Origin: Dermanyssus gallinae
Taxonomy: Eukaryota > Arthropoda > Arachnida > Mesostigmata > Dermanyssidae
Assembly: GCA_003439945.1 (NCBI GenBank)
Contig: QVRM01006598.1
Span: 141,001-205,000 of the forward strand
DNA length: 64,000 nt
Direction of reading: 5' to 3'
Part shown: positions 24,074 through 34,939 of the stretch, piece after piece
Position numbering within the stretch: the first letter of the stretch is position 1
Layout: every line of letters starts with the position of its first letter
Notes under the pieces: generated by a model
Databases searched by the model: none
What the model saw: the letters and a program-made list of their open reading frames with translations, nothing else
What the model was told of the DNA's origin: nothing
Position numbers and translations under genes: made by a program

Positions 24074-24417
24074 GCATTTATTTATGTGCTTTCCTACATA
24101 CACTCTTGTATGTTCTTACCTCACGTAGTATTATTCCGTGCTAATCTAAACAGGAATCGAAAGCACACAGCAATACTTCTTCTCGCAATACAAACAACAG
24201 GACATAACTACAGACTATGATGACCCAGCAGTGCCGGTATTTATACCTGACGGATATCATATAAAGGAACTGATTTGCCAGATAGCAACTGAGATCCTCC
24301 AAATCGCAACATGACTTTGGAAAACATCGAATTACTTTGTCTAAGACGGCAAATCTGCTGAATAAATATATGATCATATTATTTGCCTGTTAGACTCGTA
24401 TGCTCATTTTGACGTAC

Positions 24418-24850
24418 CTTTATTGAACGGTTTCAAGCCAACGATTGCAAGACTCCGTGCAATTTCGGGTCTGAGGAGACGCGGAGAGAAGCACGGGTTT
24501 AGTGGGCTAGTGAGTTTTACAATCGTTGTTGCTAATGACGTGAATGCTGCAAGCATTACTCTCCTATATAATAAAAACCAGTGGGCGGCTATATCATTAG
24601 ATACATTGATGTACTTTAGGCACCTCACAGATACGCATAGTGGGATTGCGAGCCGAGTCAACCCTGCTTTTGCGAACCTCAAAACTAAAGCTGAAAATTC
24701 CTCATATCTGATAACACTTGCTTGGCTTTTTACGTCAGATAGCAGCTCAGTCAGTAACGGCCTAATTGGCGGCCAAACTACAGGTCCCAATACGGCGGGA
24801 AAGATTAGCCAGACGCCCTTGGAACGTTCCGAAACGACAATTACCGTCAG
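24418..24850 (-). other. candidate exon or ORF, function unknown
   Basis: The reverse frame is open from about 24856 to 24404. It begins after a possible acceptor (GCTCAG at 24851-24856) and meets a good donor, AAG|GTACGT, at 24418/24417. The product is hydrophobic in parts (GVWLIFPAVLGPVVWPP; RVMLAAFTSLATTIV) and could include membrane segments. No family was recognised. The forward strand is also open over the same stretch (24423-24854, 143 codons), so chance is a real alternative, and a simple join across the next acceptor near 24357 gives a stop. Confidence 0.25.
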
Positions 24851-24859
24851 CTGAGCTCA

Positions 24860-25500
24860 GCATTACACTAGGCGACTGTGTTAAATATTGCACGGCGTTG
24901 CCAAATGAGTCCGTCCTCGGAGAGCAAAGCTTTTATTAGCTGCGGCGACTGGATAGCGCCCAGAGGAGAAGACGTGTCAACAGTGTGGTCGCTGGCAAAC
25001 GCACTTCTCGACGAGTAGTTCGAATATTAGGGCTGGAACTCGAGTGGCGACAACCTCGGTTATGATATCTGTCCTACACGCACAGCACAGCTGAGGATGC
25101 GGAGCGAAGCAGCGACGTGGTGTCGTCGGCGAGCTCGCCAGATGCCACAGATTATGTCTCACAGCCGCAGGCTGGATTCGTCCTGACACACCCTTTGCCA
25201 ATGCATTGTCTGTCCTGCAAGTCTGCGTGCACGACGAGGCGATCTGAAGTGATGAAAGAGGGCGCGCCAGCCCCAGCTCTTTGATAACTCAGCGACAACA
25301 GTGCCAGGTTCTGGATGGTTAGCGCTTACACGCACCGTCTGCCGTGGCGTGACGGTGACTTGCCAAAGGGGTCACTCAATTAAATCAGCGGCTAGGTGTC
25401 ATAGACCGAAACATTTCAAGCATCGTCCGCGGCATGAGAGCCTCGTACTGTGCTACTTATGATTGGATAACTTCATTTTATTTATATAACTCTTTTGTTT
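24860..25500. other. no recognised gene
   Basis: A GC-balanced stretch with a 74-codon reverse frame (24977-25201) and no recognised motif. Confidence 0.4.
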
Positions 25501-25503
25501 TGT

Positions 25504-25786
25504 AGTGGCGGTGGCTTAAGCGGCTAACGCACCGCTCGAAACGGGGCGTTGCCATGGCAACCACGGTTAGCAAAACAATCGCTAGTTCAAGCCCCGGCCG
25601 TGCTGGTTGAATTTGTTGGACGGGGTTGTCATTGCCCTGCTGCTACGTACCTCTGCTGGAGAAAGCCTATATAAATCCAGCACGAGAACACGATGACGAT
25701 AGATGCATTTAGACGATATCGTGCCATAGGTAACTTAGCCCATTACGAGCGTCTAAAATGTGGTTGTCAGAGCGTTAACAAAACAA
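25504..25786 (+). mobile_element. SINE-C copy 1 (tRNA-derived)
   Basis: It starts GTGGCGGTGGCTTAAGCGGC (A-box-like TGGCTTAAGCGG), has a B-box-like CTAGTTCAAGCCCC, then CATTGCCCTGCTGCTACGTA, a TATATAA block and an end TGTGGTTGTCAGAGCGTTAA. Two more copies at 40795-41083 (reverse) and 56593-56865 share all blocks in order. The CATTGCCCTG-to-TATATAA body is the most conserved part. Length is about 280 bases, and a short A-rich sequence follows. Confidence 0.85.
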
Positions 25787-25789
25787 AAT

Positions 25790-25860
25790 TATGTTAACAC
25801 CTTGGAGTGAACAACTGTCTCCGGTGAACGTGTGGTCGCAAAGTCTCTAACCCAGGAAGG
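25790..25860 (+). mobile_element. solo terminal sequence of the 31.5-33.2 kb element family
   Basis: TATGTTAACACCTTGGAGTG, then TGTCTCC, GAACGTGTGGTC and CTAACCC, matches both ends of the element at 31480-33177 in order and spacing. It starts directly after the SINE-C tail. Only one end is seen; no matching opposite end was found nearby. Confidence 0.6.
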
Positions 25861-27175
25861 AAATTTCTTGGCCATACACTCCGTATACATCTGTAAACGG
25901 AGGAAAATGAAGGTGGCGTAAGCCATTTGCCGCTTGCAGACTGCGGCCGCATCACAACATGTCGTACCATTCACATAACAGTAGCATCAATAGCTCTATT
26001 TCTATTCGGCTCCACCACACCTCACAAAATAGCTGGTCGACACACAGACGCACAAATGCGCAAGCTAATAATGTTGATACAATTAATATTGATAATTGTA
26101 CATGCGGAAAATTTGTAAAATCAATATGATCTTTCATCATGTTACCGACGTAAGTAACTCGTGACATAATTTATAGCAATTTTAATCTTGTGCACTCTCC
26201 CTCAGCCTTTCTTTACAGGTGGATACCACGCCGATCCCGCGTGGGTGACAAAAAATAATTATATATATATAACAAAAAGTTTAAGTTTTGTTATAATGAA
26301 TGACTGTATTATCCAGTCGGCTCAACGAGTTAACATGACGTTTCTGGATAGATAGAGGAACAACATAACACAGCCATACATTTGTGCCTTGGGACCTTTT
26401 GTCCTTCAAGACACGTAGGAGTTTTTTTTCCAGCGCTGTGCTTTCTCTGCGTCATCCGCTGCGCGTGACTTCCATTTGATGTCGAGACCTCGTTGGTGGC
26501 TGCAATGCTGCCCTGGCCTTATGATTAGACGTACGTCAGACGAAACATAGTTAACCACAATGATTGCAGGTAAGTCACTTTGAGCACTTCCCATTAACGT
26601 GTAGAATTTGTTGTTTCAAGTGAAAACCGACGTTCGTTTGATTATGTATGTTTAAGGCATAAGGGCTCCGGAGATGCCCCTCAACATTCGTCAGATTGTT
26701 GTACAATTAAGCATTTAGCCAGGCAACCTAATGATATGGCAGCCACTGCTTAGTCCTTGTACGCACCCCGCTTGGACATCTCTATATATATATATTTATC
26801 TCATTTCTGTCCAATTCAAAATCTTCAGAATCAAATATCCTAACTTCTATTTAAGAATGTCACGTGCGCATACAAGTTAGTATCCAACATGTTTGCATAA
26901 TGCTGCCTTTGTTCTCGAGAAATTGAGGTACGTGTTTCCAGGTGTGCTGTAAGTCGACGCAATGTCTCTTTCGCCATCATCGTTTGCTATCTTTTAATCG
27001 CGCGTGGTACATAGATTACATAAAAGTGTACAGCAAACATTTTATTGCAGGAACAGTAATGCGGTCTTGCTACAGCTTGACCCACACTGCATTAGGATTT
27101 ACAAACACTTTTAAAGCATCTAGCGCACGTAATAAAGTGATGACATGTCGCAATTTAGCTTATCCTACATTTTAT
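25861..27175. other. no recognised gene
   Basis: Short frames on both strands and short TA runs at about 26263 and 26790. The 117-codon forward frame 26942-27295 overlaps the start of the dead mariner and has no motif of its own. Confidence 0.45.
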
Positions 27176-27176
27176 A

Positions 27177-27860
27177 TTAGGTTGAGGCAAAAGTTCTTGT
27201 CGTTTTGGTATTTACTCGTTTCGGAGGCTTGCAGCACTCTCTCGGCAACATTATCATACCAGGTGAAGCGTTTATGGTACTGTATCAGCCGATAGACTAT
27301 GCTTTAGCACAGAAAGCTTAGTTGCTCTCTGAGAAAGCGCAGAAGTGGTGAGTGTAAAACGGCAAATTTGAAGTGTTTTACTGTACGAGTTTCGAAAAAA
27401 ATCCAACCTGCTGCAGCTTGTCAAAACATCTTCACCATATTCGGGGATCACTCAAGCAACAAATGGACTTGCCGAAAAAGCTTTGACAAGTTTTGTGGTG
27501 GAGATTTTAACCTGGACGACGATCCTTCTTGCTGGAAGAGGACATTCTGCGCTTGAAGATACAACAAAATGCAACGGTTACCACTCGAGACCTCGCGGAA
27601 GAGGTTGAATTCGGCAAAGCAACCATGGTCAGGATGAAAAGAGAAAACTTGGAATAACTTCAAGGTTCTGTAAATAGGTTCATCACAAACTGCAAAATGC
27701 CAACAAATTGAGACAATTTGCACCTCTCTCCTAAATCGTCACCGCCAAGCTTCGGATTTTTAAATGTTTGGTAAGCTGCATGCTGGAACAACGCTAGAGT
27801 TGCTCAAACGATTCAGGCATTGCACTTTCAGTCTAGCATTTAACAGAACATAAAATCGCC
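27177..27860 (+). pseudogene. degenerate mariner (second, older subfamily)
   Basis: It begins with a mariner-like end, TTAGGTTGAGGCAAAAGTTC, next to TA. The coding part is broken. 27368-27556 reads WTCRKSFDKFCGGDFNLDD, the helix-turn-helix region in which relatives have a W-F-KF-GDFSL-D pattern. Later, in other frames, come CTSLLNRHRQASDF and WNNARVAQTIQAL, the latter matching the QDNARPH-AQT block with the catalytic D lost. Stops and frameshifts are frequent. It differs clearly from the mariner at 44921, so at least two mariner lineages have colonised this genome. Confidence 0.65.
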
Positions 27861-27949
27861 TTTATTGCCACATGAAAGGGTGTGTGGTACAATCATCATG
27901 GTCACATATGCACCGCATATCAATATACGTACCTCTGACAGAAAAAAAA

Positions 27950-29060
27950 CGTAACTAATCGCCAAATAAGCGAGTGCTATTTAGATTTGCATGCGCCCAT
28001 ATGGACATCCGCCAAGCAAACAGTCCGTTCGCGAACTCACCGCGGACTATGGCTTTTGGAGTGATTGATCGCTGACCCCTTAGGTTATTAATGCTAAACT
28101 TAAAAGGTGTCCTAGCAATTCACATTTGCGTAATTGACGTCGAACAGATATGTTGTCTTGCATGAAAAGTGAGTCAATATTAGGAACAACGTCATCTAAC
28201 ACGTCTTGAGGGAACCTGATCCGCAGGCGTCTCAGAACCGTGTTTTGGACGCCTTCCACTAACTTTCTGTACTTAGACATATAAGGCTCCCAGATAGGAA
28301 AGCAATATGTAAGTTTGGAAGAACAAAAGATTTGTAAAGGCGAATATACACATGATATATCGTTAAAATAAAACAGCCAAAGATAGTATTTGTGATGCGC
28401 AATGATGCCTCCACAGTGTTGGTAATGTGAAGACTAAAATTAATATCAGGTCTATAAGAGAGAGTCGGTAAAATGCAGTCGTTAATTTTATAGGTAAAGT
28501 CAAGTACACTTTGTCTCAGTACAATGCATTTGGAGGTTGAGAGAATCATGTTATTTTCGGAACACCATCGAGCAATGCCGTCGATAGCAGTCTGCAGAAC
28601 AGCATGGAAGTCACTAGAGCAAACAGGATAATAAAGTTTTAAGTTATCTGCACATTCAAGATATTTGACATTAGGTGGCAGGTACTTCGTTGTGTCCAAA
28701 ACAAAAATCGTGTATAGAAGGTAGTATAAACATCCTCCTTGAGGCACAGCGGATAATTCAGAATATGGTCGACTAAGTTTGTCACTAGCCTTTACTCGAA
28801 AGTAACGGTCGCTCAAAAATGCTGTCGTCCATTGCACTGTGCATGTGTGGATACCTAGATGGTCCAATTTGCGAAGCAGAAGAGAGTGATCTACTCTGTC
28901 AAATGCGCTCTTTTGATCAAAATAAACGCACTGAAACGTTTTTCGAGCATTTAAAAACCTAGCCCAGTCCTGGCTCATCTCCAGAAGCTGTGTACATGTA
29001 AAACTGTGGGTGGTGAAGCTATGCTGGGCAGGGCCAAGTAAGCAGTTTAAGATTAAGAAC
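27950..29060 (-). pseudogene. LINE reverse transcriptase, broken (CR1/jockey-like, family C)
   Basis: From right to left: AQHSFTTHSFTCTQLLE, then FQCVYFDQKSAFDRVDHSLL (RT motif A; the acidic residue in D(F/Y)-KAFD is present), LSAVPQGGCLYYLLYTIFV (motif B) and KYLECADNLKLYYPV. In the last, the catalytic YADD has become CADN, so the polymerase is dead by substitution as well as by truncation. The frame 28259-28978 is open for 239 codons, then shifts to 28080-28280 and again to a tail ending at about 27955 that is shared with 23290-23485. The endonuclease domain is absent, as in a 5'-truncated LINE copy. Confidence 0.88.
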
Positions 29061-29670
29061 TTACTTGAGCGGGTAACTTAAACTTTCTCAAAAGTTCAGC
29101 ATGCTATTGATCATTGCGAAACTGTATACTGGAATATATACCGGTATTTATTTCCAAATCTAAACATTTAGAAAATGACCGGAAAAATATCAAGTCAAAA
29201 GAAAGCTAGTTTCCAGCAAGCTAGTACAAGATGCCACTGAAAGAGATGCGACTACACTGATGACTAAATAAACCCGCATATTCTTGCAAATTCGTTTTTG
29301 TATTTGCTTTAAGCAAAAAACGGCAAGAAGCTTTGCGACAACCTAATATGCACATTAAGCTGCTAAGGACGTAATTTTACGACACGCATGACGGCATTTC
29401 TTGGAATTTACTCCACCCAGTGAAGAGGCGATAATTTGCAATACTTTTAATATGCTCCACTGAAGATTTGGCTGTTGAAGATTTATTTATCCTACTTGGC
29501 CTCCTAAATCTTATTGTCCCCCCGCTACATTTATCTGTTGAACAAAGCCCGTATGCGTGTATTAGAAAAACATTCTAATCTGGTTAAGAGACGACAACAA
29601 AGTGATGCTTAGAATAATCTCTGATCAGCTCGATTGTATCTAGAAATCCCCTGGCGAATCTTCCAGTAAT
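29061..29670. other. no recognised feature
   Basis: AT-rich, without frames over 60 codons. Confidence 0.5.
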
Positions 29671-29672
29671 AG

Positions 29673-30104
29673 CTACCGCAGCCTTTTTTGGGGGGCAATC
29701 AAATAGGGATTGAGGCTAAGGGGTTTGGCCCTGAGTACGTTTGCAATCAGTATTTTAGTTATACGAGTTCCGTTGTGGACCTCTAGCGGCGCAACGTGTA
29801 ACGGGTTGCGCTGCATGTAGCGAAAATACCGCTCGATATGAATAACTGTAAGCAACAGGTAAAAACACACGGGAATGAAACACTTGATCATGCAAATGAA
29901 TCCCATAGAAATTAAAGTTAATGGCCAATTATGAGGCTTCATAGACGTCCATTTCGTCAAAATGATTTGCACACTAGCGCATGGGCATTGAGGAATTCGT
30001 TTTATGTTTTTTATTCTAAACCACTCGAATAACGGGGCAAATTCGGAAAACAAAAACATAATAGGTGGGCTCTCTAAGAGCTTGTCAACCGCAAACAACG
30101 GCAT
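29673..30104 (-). other. 143-codon ATG-to-stop ORF, possible membrane protein fragment
   Basis: A complete frame with ATG at 30104 preceded by an in-frame stop. It contains a strongly hydrophobic stretch (PLTLISMGFICMIKCFIPVC, then FYLLLTVIHIERYFRY) that could form one or two membrane spans, followed by basic and polar residues. No family was recognised; a receptor fragment is only a guess. The reverse complement and other frames lack such a long opening, which mildly favours coding. It may be a chance ORF in AT-rich DNA. Confidence 0.25.
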
Positions 30105-30309
30105 ATGAAAATGTGCACGTCGTTAATAAGAAGCTGATTCTGTACAATACTTGTAGATGGTCGCATCAACTAAGGGATATATGCCTACCGTTCGGCAAAG
30201 CGTCACCTTAAACAGAGCGTACGCATTTAGGGTCGATTTGGTCAACCTGCATAGTAGCAACGACTGCAGGGGGTTTACGAAACCCGGGGCATGAACATTG
30301 GTAGACATT

Positions 30310-31475
30310 ATCCAAATGGAAAAAAGGACACGCTAGTTTCCGGCTACGTAGTGAGCGTGGCAAAGATAGACCTGACGACTCGTCTGCACAATGTCACTTG
30401 ATCACACGGTGCAAACGCTAGCCTTATCGGTCTGTCTTGGATGGCACCATATCAGTCTTTTCTTCTTTTATCTGACTTTTCCCGACAAGCTGCGTTCGGC
30501 CAGAAGGCAATGTTGCATTCCTCGCGATAGCTGCGATATGGGTCTACCTTTGTGCTAAACATAGAAACTTTTGATTTTTAAAAGGTGTTCTTTCCTAATT
30601 TAGCATTTTCAAATTCTCTTGTGTTTTTCCTGTGGAACTGAAGTGCTGACGTTTTTAAGACGTTTCGTGGCAAACCGGTGACTTGTTTGACTGTTTAATA
30701 AAGCTCCTAGCCATCAACATTTATTTCAGATTATGCAATTGCAGATGAGCCTAGTACTTTGGGATTCTAGGAAGGCTCACAGATATCCGTTTTCTCCCAG
30801 ATTGCAAAATCGTCCGCGTGAAATATTTGTGCGGCGTTAGTGTTTTTTAGTGTCTGATTTAATCGCGAATTATACAGTGAGTGTAGAAATAAAATAAACT
30901 AGCGGTATCTTGAATGTCGTCCTTGTATGCGGTCTGCTGAATCCTGCTGTTAATGGTAGGTGCGCTTCATTCACAGTGAAGATGTTGATACTTGATAAAA
31001 ATACTTTTAAAGAAATGTCATATTTTGCATCATATGGCTGAATAGTCTTAGACGAAGGTCGTCGGAATTCTACGAAACCCCTGCGATGCAGTACAGCTGC
31101 TGGGGGGAGTCCCATCGGCACGTTTACCACTATACAGATACAACACGCTGTGTAAGACCGTCGGTTTTCACTCGCCAAATGCGGAATGTAAGTAATATGC
31201 AAAAATGGCCGTTTTTCTCCAAATCTACAAGATCTTTTTAAAGTTCTATTTTATTAATAACATTCGTTTTTTTTACAGTTTATGATGTATACGTAGTCCG
31301 TGAGATGCCTGCTTGTGCACGGTTGTTATGCAAAAAGCGTGCACGGTTGAAATGTCGAAATAGTTCTACGATGGACTAGCTTTGATGAAACCACATAGGA
31401 TAACATACTTCTTTGGAATGTCAGAGGGCATTTTCAGTGCATAACAATGCATTTCAATAATTTACTTAAATAATT
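30310..31475. other. no recognised gene
   Basis: A 110-codon reverse frame (30870-31202) has no known motif. Confidence 0.4.
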
Positions 31476-31991
31476 TGGTTATGTTACCGTTTTGGGGTAA
31501 ACGTTTGTCTCCGCATGAACGTGTGGCCACAGGTTATCTAACCCAAGACTAGCCCAGTTCAACAATGTGCCCCAAACAGATGCTGCGCTTCTTCGTTAAA
31601 TGTCGAGCGACAGCCTCTGACGCAATATTTTCAATACTATCGAGTCTCCCGTTAAAATATTAAGGCTTCTACTTACGCGCTGAACCCGCTTGAGTGTAAG
31701 AGGGCCTGGTCTTCCCACTGTCTCACGGACCAACAGACAATGGTGCGGATAACCAACGCCCGAATATTTTCTCGGTTTGTTAGCCCGTGCTAACCTGGAA
31801 GCATGAGCTGCTCGGTTCGCACCTGCACCGATCCTCGAAAGGGCAATGAGTCGGCTTGACAAACCGCATGCATCGATGCATTTGAGCTTATTGCGAATAA
31901 TGGTTTTACATACAAATAAATTAAATATTTACGGCACTACAATTTTGTGCCAGTTTTCAAGAATCTTTCCTTAATGTAAGCAGCTTAAACT

Positions 31992-32150
31992 GAGCAAGAT
32001 GGCTTAGCAGCAAAAGCTTTTGTCTTGCATTCAGGAGGCCTGGGTTCGAGACCCAGGCCGGCCACTCTTAATTTGGTTTTCATGGTTCCCAATTTAGGTA
32101 AGGTGAATGCCTGAGTGAACTAATTATCGACCATAATCGAATAAAAACGG
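31992..32150 (+). mobile_element. SINE-A copy 1 (tRNA-derived)
   Basis: GAGCAAGATGGCTTAGCAGC (A-box region) and GGTTCGAGACC (B box, 32043-32053), then CCGGCCACTCTTAATTTGGT and GTGAATGCCTGAGTG. It is less well preserved than the copies at 33975 and 63743 and lies inside the inverted-repeat element. Confidence 0.8.
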
Positions 32151-32726
32151 GGAGCACAGATGTCTCAATAAAAAGAGATAGTGCATTACCATCCAACCCC
32201 CCATTGTAGTTTTTTTTATTGCACAGGTTTGGTAGTGCTTGACCTGAATTCGTTATCGCGTTTTCAAGAACTTCACCGACACTTGCGCCAAACGTCAAAA
32301 ATGTGTTATTTAATTTTTTTTTTTGGCAGCAGTGCATAATTTCGCTGGTGCAAAAGAAACACTCTTTTTGAGTGAGGAAGAGTTTCGTTCTTGCCACTTT
32401 TTTTCTTTATCGGTCGAACGGTGAACGTTGGACAACACACATCAACTGAATTCTTACTGTACCATAATGTCGCAACTATATATCATTTCTCTAGTTTTTT
32501 AAAGCCAGATATGTTAGATTAATTATATTTTTATCTACACTGGCAAATTATTTCTTTTTGCATTCTACATTCATTCTCACTCAACCCATTGACATGATGT
32601 GGTAAACACCGTCGGGCCCGCATAAAAGCGCCAGGTGTACTAAGAGACGTCGTTGTCTTGTACGGTTTTCAGCTGTGTCATCTTCTATTGAAGCTAGAAT
32701 AGCTAACGCGTCCCCTTTCGCTATGT

Positions 32727-32945
32727 TCAGGGGGAGTGGAACATGAGAATCCTTTGAATGGTTTCTGCTTTCTCTTGAGGTTCCTTTCCAGAAACCTTTG
32801 AAATCAGTAACGGTATGGGTGTCAGTGCCGTGTGGTGATGGAGGTTCTGAGAGTTGTTTGCCCAAAGTTCAGGCCTCTTGCGTCGGATGTTCTCGCGCAG
32901 TATTCGTGAAATTTCACGGTCGTATTCCTTATTGACCGTAAACAA
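32727..32945 (-). pseudogene. mariner transposase internal fragment
   Basis: The reverse frame reads TVNKEYDREISRILRENIRR, KRPELWANN and then NLHHHTALTPIPLLIS. It aligns by eye with the segment TVNKEYYLQVMRNLREAIRQ, KRPDLW and HHDNAPAHTSLLV in the mariner at 44921. The catalytic D of HHDNAPAH is gone (HHHTALTPI). Only the middle of the gene is present. Confidence 0.75.
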
Positions 32946-33179
32946 TCGTAGAAGAATGTGGCCTTTGAGAGTGGTCGTATGCTTGTTAGAGACGCAACTG
33001 TAACCGACTCATTAGGTAGCCCTTCAATGGTAGGTGCAGCTGCGGACCGAACAGGACATGCTTCCAGATTAGCTGAGGCTAACAAATGTAGCAAATATTC
33101 TAGCGTTGATTATCCGCACGAAAGACCTGTGACCACACGTTCGCGCGGGGGCAATTGTCCACTCCAATGCTAACATAGC

Positions 33180-33974
33180 GAAATTACATATAAAAAATTA
33201 TCCAATTTTGTTGAAGATGATTACCTTGTAGTCGAAAAAAAAACAGTGAAAAGTGCCTTGGTGTTTGATGTGCTCTGTCCGAATTTCTTGGATCGACTCT
33301 CTCCTTGGAAGCACTAATGGGAGAATTGGTCTTTAGTATCAATGTCATAACTGTATATGCATGACTCCTCTTGTGTTAGTCACTCTCTGAAGCAATACCG
33401 GATCTTCTACCTGAAGGCTCAATTCGGACAATCTCTGACGGGCTTTCATTTGCTGGAAATTAAACATTTTTAAATCGAACTGCGATTAAGCTATTACAAC
33501 TGATCCACAACGTATCTCCAATTTGTCGGCCATTTCCCTGATAGTACTTCGGCACCTGTTGAGTACGATATCATGAAATGTTTAACGTTTTTTCTGTTAC
33601 TAACGTCGAAAGCTTTCCCTAACGGGGTTTATCTTTAGTCTTATTACGTTCGTCGCAAGATCGACGGCACCATATAAGCACAGTGTTTCAGTACACTACT
33701 TAATTGAAAAACCGTTTAAGCCTCCGCCGATTGGCGCGATTTGGAACCTGGCCAATTTGGATTGTGTCTAGCTGATAAATGGCGCTTATAAGCAAAACAA
33801 ACCAAACTGTCGTAGTGGGATCGGTCTGGCGGCAAAACCCAAAGCACTATAACGTGCCAATCGGCTCTTGTACATGTAGAGGGAGAAAGAAAGATGAAAT
33901 GTTAAGACGGAGGGATATGCAAAGCTTAAGCATCCCGAACTTTTGTTATGACATTTTGAGCTAAAAGAGCCACC
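33180..33974. other. no recognised gene
   Basis: Only frames of about 60 codons. No repeat family was recognised. Confidence 0.5.
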
Positions 33975-34171
33975 GAGCAAGGTGGCTTAGTGGCAAAGCT
34001 TTTGCCTTGCATTTGAGAAGACTGGGTTCGAGACCCAGACCGGCCACTCTTAAATTGGTTTGCATGGTTTCCAATTTAGACACGGTAAATGCCGGAGTGG
34101 ATTAAAAATTAGCCATGACATGAAAAAAACGTACACGGGCATAAGCCTTACGGAAAATCTAAAAAAAAAAA
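33975..34171 (+). mobile_element. SINE-A copy 2, near full length with A-rich tail
   Basis: A box TGGCTTAGTGG at 33983-33993 and B box GGTTCGAGACC at 34025-34035, then CCGGCCACTCTTAAATTGGT, AATGCCGGAGTGG, TTAGCCATGACATGAAAAAA and CCTTACGGAAAATCT plus a run of A. Total about 197 bases, with the same plan as the reverse copy at 63743-63940. The anticodon-arm region is not kept well enough to call a working tRNA. Confidence 0.9.
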
Positions 34172-34521
34172 GAGTAATAAGATTTTTGCACTACCTACAT
34201 TACCTACCGTGGCATGAAGATCAACAGAGAATGTACAAGTCTACAATGTAACGTGCATGTAACGTTCGTTTAACGGTCCTTCAAAAACACAGTTTGCGCA
34301 AACTAATGCTTAGTTTACCTAGCCTTTTGGTATGGGCTCTGTTTAGCAAACAACAGGATGCTGGCGTATTTTAGGGTAACATACCGCAACAGATTCCCAT
34401 CGTGTACCGCCTTTGCTTGATAGCACTTTATGATAAGTGTGCAAATAAGCATATGCCATATTTTCAGCACAGCGTATCTTAAATTATTTAAATAAATCCT
34501 TTATAGCACTTACACCTAAAA

Positions 34522-34525
<4 letters not shown>

Positions 34526-34571
<46 letters not shown>
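34526..34571. repeat. (TA)n followed by (TG)n
   Basis: A TA array (34526-34559) passes directly into TG units. Confidence 0.95.
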
Positions 34572-34698
34572 AAGGCAAACGCGAAATTACTTAAAAATCG
34601 ATAAACAACGCAAATAAATCAAAAATAATTTTTGCTAAATTTATTTGGCGCAGCGCAAATATGGAAATTGATCAGTATTATAGGTAGCAACGACCGAG

Positions 34699-34938
34699 TT
34701 AACTAAGGCTACTAGTGTGAACTATTTTTTTTCTGTGAAATAGCAAACATCGGAGGCCCAGCTCTGGTGCTCGCCGACGAATCGAGGTATCTGGGTTTTG
34801 TAGCACGTCTGCACAGCCACTGCATAGATGTGTACGTAACCACCCCGAGCGTAGGGCATCATGTACTGACCCAGTTTCCTGAAACATTTTTACAAAGTCG
34901 TATACAGCCGTCTTCAAAAATCCTGCCAAGCGCCGCAC
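34699..34938 (-). pseudogene. transposase helix-turn-helix fragment
   Basis: The reverse frame contains FVKMFQETGSVHDALRSGWL, RTHL, then NPDTSIRRRAPELGL. The pattern F-ETGSV-(6-8)-GR-RT followed by P--S-RR-A-ELG is the linker and second DNA-binding helix region of mariner/Tc1-type transposases. It could be the N-terminal part of the family whose middle is at 17016-17765. No catalytic residues are present here. Confidence 0.55.
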
Positions 34939-34939
34939 G

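Larger units (their letters stand above)
31480..33177. mobile_element. composite element with long inverted ends
   Basis: The left end TATGTTACCGTTTTGGGGTA and the right end (reverse complement TATGTTAGCATTGGAGTGGA) are similar and inverted. Both continue into GAACGTGTGG(C/T)CACAGG. Further in, inverted homology resumes: left 31735-31860 (reverse frame HASRLARANKPRKYSGVGYP) against right 32990-33125 (forward frame HASRLAEANKCSKYSSVDYP). The arms are therefore roughly 190-380 bases with gaps. The middle holds a SINE-A and a mariner piece. No transposase belonging to these ends was found. Another solo end is at 25790. Confidence 0.65.

Noticed and set aside
24423..24854. 143-codon forward ORF
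   Set aside because: It lies opposite an equally long reverse frame that has better splice signals; no motif on the forward strand.
33975..34050. tRNA gene call from A and B boxes (also at 10276, 25504, 31992, 53973, 55327 and 63880)
   Set aside because: The boxes lie in repeated elements with conserved non-tRNA bodies; stems and anticodon loop are not preserved. They are SINE heads.
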